The position numbers and the translations under genes are program-made. From Arenicola marina (lineage: Eukaryota > Annelida > Polychaeta > Arenicolidae): DNA of 64,000 nucleotides. Shown here in pieces: positions 59,205 through 64,000 of this stretch (its first letter is position 1; each line of letters begins with the position of its first letter). Where the stretch lies: NCBI GenBank assembly GCA_964019135.1, contig OZ025256.1, forward strand, positions 16,995,911 through 17,059,910, read 5' to 3'. Under the pieces are notes generated by a model. That model was not told the origin of the DNA, did no database searches, and saw nothing but the letters and a program-made list of their open reading frames with translations.

Positions 59205-59492
59205 ACTGGCGTGACGTGTTGTGGTGATGTGTTCACGTGACGTGCTGAAGTGACGTGCTGCGGTGATGTGCTGATGTGACGTGTTCACGTGACGTGCTGT
59301 GGTGACGTGTTCACGTGATGTGCTGGGGTGACGTGCTGCGGTGACGTGCTGATGTGATGTGTTCACGTGACGTGCTGAGGTGACGTGTTCGTGTGACGTG
59401 TTTACGTGACGTGTTCGCGTAACGAGCTGAGGTGACGTGTTCCCGTAACGTGTTCCCGTGACGTGTTCCCTTGACGTGTTCCCGTGACGGGC
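59205..59492 (+). repeat. 15-bp minisatellite rich in GTGACGTG
   Basis: About 19 units of GTGACGTGCTG(A/C)GGT or GTGACGTGTTCACGT. Units of the second kind form CACGTGACGTG, combining an E-box with a CRE half-site. Confidence 0.85.
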
Positions 59493-60747
59493 TTTCCATA
59501 CGCCATACGAATACCCGCCACAAAGCCGGACGACTGAAGCTTCCACGGAGTTCTGGCTTGAGGATCGACAGGACGCTACGCTTTTATAGGATGAAAAGTA
59601 GAGCACAAACACAAAGAAATGTAGTTCATTTCAAGACCCGACAACTGAAAATCCCCCCCCCCCCCCAAAAAAAAATACACATGTTGTCATCTTCCTCATA
59701 TAAGGTATCCTGAACATGAGGTTGACATGTTGATGTCGATCCGCTAGAAACCTTAAATAATTCAGTTCGCCATAAAAACCACAGTTGATTAATTAATTTT
59801 TCTTCGGATCTCGGTCTCTAGATGTAGGTGGTGATAGAGGCAAGGCTGGTGTGAGGGTTGCTGCCTGCTATGACGGGTAAACTCGCTTGTGAAAGTGGAA
59901 GAGTTGTATTGCATGCAGGACGGCCATGCAGAACGGTCAACCTCCGATGTGAACTCGACTATGCGCACTGCTAAGGGTGCTTGGAGGGGAGGGGGGGCGA
60001 CATAGGCGTGTGCCTGCGTGTGTGTGTGGGGGGGGGGAGGGGGCGGTTCACTGGGGTTGCGGACAGATGAGCCGACCTATCTACCTCCTCCCCCCCCCTC
60101 TCCCTCTCCCCTTAGATTGAATTACTAGCTTCAACATCGACAGAGAATGCACGTATACATGTAACTGAACAGTGGAAGCCAAAGCAATACGCACCAGCTT
60201 TCGGGGAAAAATGACGGCACCAAATTAATTTGTTCGATCCAAGGAAGCCTTTAATTGTCGAACGGCCATCTACATGAGTGCCCCCCCCCCTCCCCCCTCC
60301 CCTACCGCCCCCGAACTACAGCCCTCAACCAATCTACGTATGTGTTTTATTATACTGTGAGCCTATTTCACCCATCTTTGTGGAGGAAGATGATTGGAAG
60401 TGGGAAGAGGGGGGAAGGGGGGAGGGGGGGGGGGGCAGACTGACGTGTGGTATATCGTACGAAAGTGGCAGAACTGAAAGTCGATCTGAATTCATTGTCA
60501 TATAGTTACCGTCGCTTGTCAATTTCTTATAATAATTTGAAAGTTACATTCTATTTTTACCGAGTTGTTTTGTTTGCTATTTTTGAATGTCCATTTTGCG
60601 CATAATAACACAAACCCAGGGCCTTAAGGTTCATAACAAACTGTAAACATCTACCATACATAACCCGCTTATGCATGGAGCGGAGAGGGTCTCAATAGTA
60701 TGTATTTTATATAATCTCCGCATAGGGGGTAGCCCTATAACATGTAG
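59493..60747. other. Intergenic with G/C homopolymer runs
   Basis: C-runs at 59648-59664 and 60084-60092, G-runs at 59990, 60028 and 60420-60435. No gene recognised. Confidence 0.4.
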
Positions 60748-61195
60748 CAGGGCGGAGCGGACGGCCATGGAGTACCGATCTCGGCCTGCCGTCCGAGAGC
60801 AGGGGGTGGTGACAAAGATTTCTGGATTTCACAAAAATGTGATGAAGACGCCACTTATATGTCACATACTCGCGAATTCATCAGCCGACAAAAGATCCAC
60901 CAAAATAAACCATCTGTTTGGCAGTTTCTGCAGCTTCTGCAATATTTTTGAAATTGCGGTGAGTGGCACAAGGTTTGTTTTAGTGGATATCGTGTGGGCT
61001 GACGAATTCGCAAGTAGCGCTTGGGGCCTTCAATCGTTTTGCCTAACTGTTTATAAATGTATCCTGGACATGAATATGTGACATATACGTGGCGTCTTCA
61101 TCATATTTCTGTGAAATCCAGAAATCTTTGTCACCACCCCTTGCTCTCGGACGGCGGGCCGTGCTCGGGAATCCATGGCGCTCCGGTCCGCCCTG
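60748..61195. mobile_element. Long-TIR non-autonomous DNA element
   Basis: CAGGGCGGA...GGCCATGG at the left is matched by the reverse complement at the right (CCATGG..TCCGCCCTG). The pairing continues for about 140 bases per arm, including GGTGGTGACAAAGATTTCTG and GATGAAGACGCCAC. The roughly 165-bp centre is non-coding. CAGGG termini are hAT-like, but no 8-bp target duplication was visible. Confidence 0.75.
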
Positions 61196-61795
61196 AGGCC
61201 GGTGGGCCATGTGACATGGTTACATGGGGAGACATTTCGGCATGGGACACCAGCGACCGTTATTGCGTGTAGAATGTTTGAACCCCTAGGTCAGCAGGTG
61301 CTCAAAACCGGGGGTTGAAATCAAGTTTACAAGAGGGCCGTTTCAACGCATCTCCCGATCGTTTGGCACATCGATCAAACTTTTACGTGCCACAAACACT
61401 AATGCATTTTGACACCCAAGTAGAAAGCATTTAGTTTGATGCACGCTTTGCAAAGCCAAAGATTACTTCGGAGTGCATCTTTAAAGTGCATCTCGATTTG
61501 CGTTTCCAACGCTAACTGATGTTTTATTGTTTGCAAGAGGAACTCTTTAAGTGTTGTTGTTTATAGCTATAGAACCTGTGTTGGCAGGGTAGGCTGCTGG
61601 TAAGTACGCAAGGTTCAACTTCGTCTGAGTTCTATAAAAAATCTCTACGTGATAAACACTGCAGCCCTACTTACACCGGAGGTTTGCCAAGCCGAACCTG
61701 TTATTTTCACTACTGTATTCAGAGCAATGAAAACTGAATGGACACAATATCGCCTGACAAGCTACGCTGACTTGGAAAGAAAGTGGGGCACACGA
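61196..61795. other. Intergenic, nothing recognised
   Basis: No gene or repeat recognised. Confidence 0.4.
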
Positions 61796-62066
61796 GCGGG
61801 GAGCCAGCCCCTTGCACCCCCAAATGAAAGGCGGAGGGAGTGGGGGGGGGCGGGGCACGTGCTCCAAGCCGGCCTCCACCACCCCCAAATGAGTGACTGG
61901 AGGTGGCAGGGGAGGGGGGGGGGGGTGCTCCAAGCCGGCCCCCTCTGCCCCCAAATGACAGGCGGAAGGGGGGGGGGGGTGCGTGTTCCAAGCCGGCCCC
62001 CCACCACCCCCAAATGAAAGTCGGAGGGGAGGGGGGGGGGAGGAGGTGCCCCAAGCCGGCCCTACC
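61796..62066 (+). repeat. G-rich about 65-bp tandem repeat (4 units)
   Basis: Each unit has CCCCAAATGA.AG.CGGAGG, a run of 8-12 G, then a GTGCTCCAAGCCGGCC segment. Long G-runs make quadruplex formation likely in principle. Confidence 0.8.
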
Positions 62067-62304
62067 ACTCTACCATTCTACTAGCCTGAAAACGAAAAGA
62101 CGTTACTGTCGTCAGACCGTTGGTAATGGACGACAAGTAGGGGAAGGTCGGCATATTTCGATCACTGTGACGAAACACTCTCTCGACGGGGTCTGAAGCA
62201 ACGCACGACTGCAAACTGAGCAGCACATGGTCGAGTTTGGATATGCGATCGGAGTAATGTTGCACCCGCTGAACTGCACAAATCATGAAGATCGTTGGTG
62301 TTTT

Positions 62305-62400
62305 AGGCCACTTTTGTGCACATACAGGCTAAATTGGGCCAAGGAACCTCCCGAGACGATGAAGGATGAAGGAATGAAACATGCCCCAGATTAGGTGCAC
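62305..62400 (-). mobile_element. SINE family B, tail fragment
   Basis: Plus-strand GGCCACTTTTGTGCACATAC..GGCTAAATTGGGCCAAGG..CAGATTAGGTGC matches the tail half of the copies at 16600 and 58630. The tRNA-like head is missing, and ACAAATCATGAAGATCGTT flanks it on both sides (62278-62296 and 62399-62417), likely a target-site duplication. Confidence 0.65.
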
Positions 62401-62446
62401 AAATCATGAAGATCGTTAAACAGATCGATCAAGTTTACTCAATTTT

Positions 62447-62499
62447 AAATGCACAATACATCTACCATAAATGTACAATATATGTACCATAAATGTACC
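62447..62499 (+). repeat. AAATGTACAATA(C/T)AT(G/C)TACCAT repeat, left part
   Basis: Short tandem repeat of ATAAATGTACAATATATGTA type that resumes at 63174 after an inserted element. Confidence 0.7.
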
Positions 62500-63170
62500 T
62501 TAAAGGGAACCGCCAGCCTGGCCTCTAACGCTGCTTTACCGATTCATATAATACTCAATTGTCTATCCTCCAAATTACAGAATTTTTCGTTCTATCTGTA
62601 GCTCGCCATAGCATTTAGAAGTGACCGCCAGGCACGATTTGGCCGCCTACCCAGGCGGCAGCCCTTTTTGGAGGCGTGTCCGCGATTGACCAATCAGGAG
62701 GCGATACTCTAATTTATTCAAACCGGAAATTGCGCCTATTGTGTGAGCAAAACAAGAGCGAATGATAATCACTAGTATAAATAGCTGCGATTCTAACTCT
62801 AATCATGGCATTGTTGCGGATTCAATCGTCGCAAGACGTATATCAATTTGTATGAACGGTACTTTTCCATGAAAGTATAAGATCTTGCGCTATTGCACGG
62901 CTTGGAACTGCCGCTGTTCATATAGAAATCGCGGCCCTGATCGCTCTCTTCGCGAGCTGTAACGTATGGCGGCGCCATATGAATAGTCACAATATGCGTC
63001 ACTTGCTCCGGCAAAATGGCGCGCTACTCGACATTGATGGGGGCGGGTTGCCTTAATTTTTTTCTTCCTACCAGTCGGCCGAAACGAAGCGTTAACACTG
63101 GCCAATTTAATTTTAAGCTGTAAACTTTCGGTGCAGATTGCGATTAAATTAGGTTGGCCACCCGCTTTAA
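62500..63170. mobile_element. TTAA-flanked non-coding element inserted in a microsatellite
   Basis: Bounded on both sides by TTAA, with imperfect inverted ends (AGGGAACCGCC.. and AGCGGGTGGCC on the reverse complement). The same ATAAATGTGCAATACATGTA repeat lies on both sides. TTAA duplication is typical of piggyBac-type insertion, but no transposase is present. Confidence 0.55.
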
Positions 63171-63173
63171 CAG

Positions 63174-63305
63174 TACAATATATATAAGATAAATGTGCAA
63201 TACATGTACGATAAATGTGCAGTACATGTACGATAAATGTGCAATAAATGTACGATAAATGTGCAATACATGTACGATACATGTGCAATACATGTACTAC
63301 GATAA
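63174..63305 (+). repeat. 24-bp GATAAATGTGCAATACATGTAC repeat, right part
   Basis: About five units; continuation of the repeat at 62447-62499. Confidence 0.8.
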
Positions 63306-63483
63306 ATTGACTATTAATGTATAATGAAAATCGATAAAACTGTGGGCTATTGTTTTCAACGTATTAAAATAAATTTACCCAATGTCACCAGCGTAGGGCC
63401 GACATCAGCCATGTTGATCCGGATCGCGTATGAAAAACCCATTAACATGATTTCAAAAACCGTCAGAAGATGAAAAAAGATCC

Positions 63484-63552
63484 GGAATATACAAAGCGTT
63501 TTTTGAATATACAAAGCGTTTTTTGTTTATACAAAGCGTTTTTTGTCTATGT
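63484..63552 (+). repeat. Three copies of ATACAAAGCGTTTTTTG
   Basis: Three tandem units separated by short AAT/TTT/TCT joins. Confidence 0.8.
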
Positions 63553-64000
63553 GGCTGTCGTGGTTAATGAACACAAACTGCATTCAGGAATTTGTAAAAG
63601 GGGGGGCCGGGGCTGGGTCGGCCGGATCGCCCCCCCCCCCCCCCGGCCCGGTATTATAAGACCGGGCCGAGAATGTCGGCCCCCACTGGATCAGCCCCTG
63701 GGGCCGGTTTCATGAAGAGTGGTCTTAACGTATGACAGGACATAGCGCTCAGACTCTAAATTAAGCATGCTAACGACTCGGTTATTAACTAAGACCAAAG
63801 ACTGTCTAAAGACTAACTGCGTTTCATAAGCAAAAAAGCTGCCGGTCGGCACTAAGACCGGAGAGGACCATCTATTTTTAGACTTGACGGGGGTTTCCTC
63901 GAAATAGCGTCACGCCCACTGTATAAACAATCGCATCATTCATGTCCATTATGGTGACATTTTTGTGCCTGGCGAACTTTCTCTCGCGTTATTGCGATCT
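63553..64000. other. Intergenic to window end
   Basis: GC-rich block 63600-63710 with C-run 63632-63645 and the short palindrome CCCGGT..ACCGGG; then a possible DNA-element terminus at 63700 (GGGCCGGTTTCATGAAG) with an internal GCGTTTCATAAG echo near 63820. No gene. Confidence 0.35.

Overview
The window is animal (metazoan) nuclear DNA: intron-rich genes with GT..AG junctions, tRNA-derived SINEs, MITE-like elements and very large tandem-repeat arrays. The proteins are clearly bilaterian. A lancelet (Branchiostoma-like) genome is my best guess. This rests on the protein similarity, the repeat style, and my unverified recollection that amphioxus has a described class of minisatellites sitting on exon-intron boundaries. 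No viral elements, CRISPR arrays or bacterial features were seen.

Three protein genes are supported. (1) 2806-34290, minus strand: a complete 18-exon mRNA capping enzyme gene (RNGTT, 614 codons by my manual exon joining). (2) 36742-46080, plus strand, head-to-head with RNGTT: a 10-coding-exon BTB/POZ protein with an RG-rich/AT-hook-like segment and about 17 C2H2 zinc fingers (1391 codons). (3) 55356-56669, minus strand: a single-exon PAPS-dependent sulfotransferase-like gene (437 codons). RNGTT and the BTB-zinc-finger gene appear to diverge from a shared promoter region near 34.44-34.60 kb.

The striking feature is the repeat content of RNGTT. About 17 kb of the 31.5-kb gene is minisatellite, and five arrays are built from units that contain a copy of the adjacent exon edge plus its splice site: donor-type arrays after exon 7 (40-bp units), exon 10 (42-bp, about 173 units), exon 13 (38-bp, about 4-5 units) and exon 17 (59-bp, about 44 units), and an acceptor-type array before exon 11 (38-bp, about 49 units). 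Intron 10 (14704-24052) is almost entirely its own two splice sites copied toward each other, with one SINE between them. Intron 8 carries another large array (19/28-bp units, 1.42-kb higher-order duplication) that starts close to a donor but does not include it.

Outside RNGTT: 0-2.8 kb holds a hairpin element, SINE copies, a tandem tRNA-like array and a TGACGTCA-rich repeat. 44.1-44.5 kb is a 33-bp array in the last BTB-ZF intron. 47.8-51.5 kb is a 73-bp satellite whose unit is homologous to the body of a SINE found elsewhere in the window. 52.6-54.1 kb is a 33-bp array. 56.8-57.8 kb is a 16-bp array immediately upstream of the sulfotransferase. 59.2-59.5 kb is a 15-bp array, and 60.7-63.2 kb holds two inverted-repeat elements and a G-rich repeat. 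The very long open frames at 20.6-29.2 kb and 52.5-57.8 kb are translations of tandem repeats, not genes.
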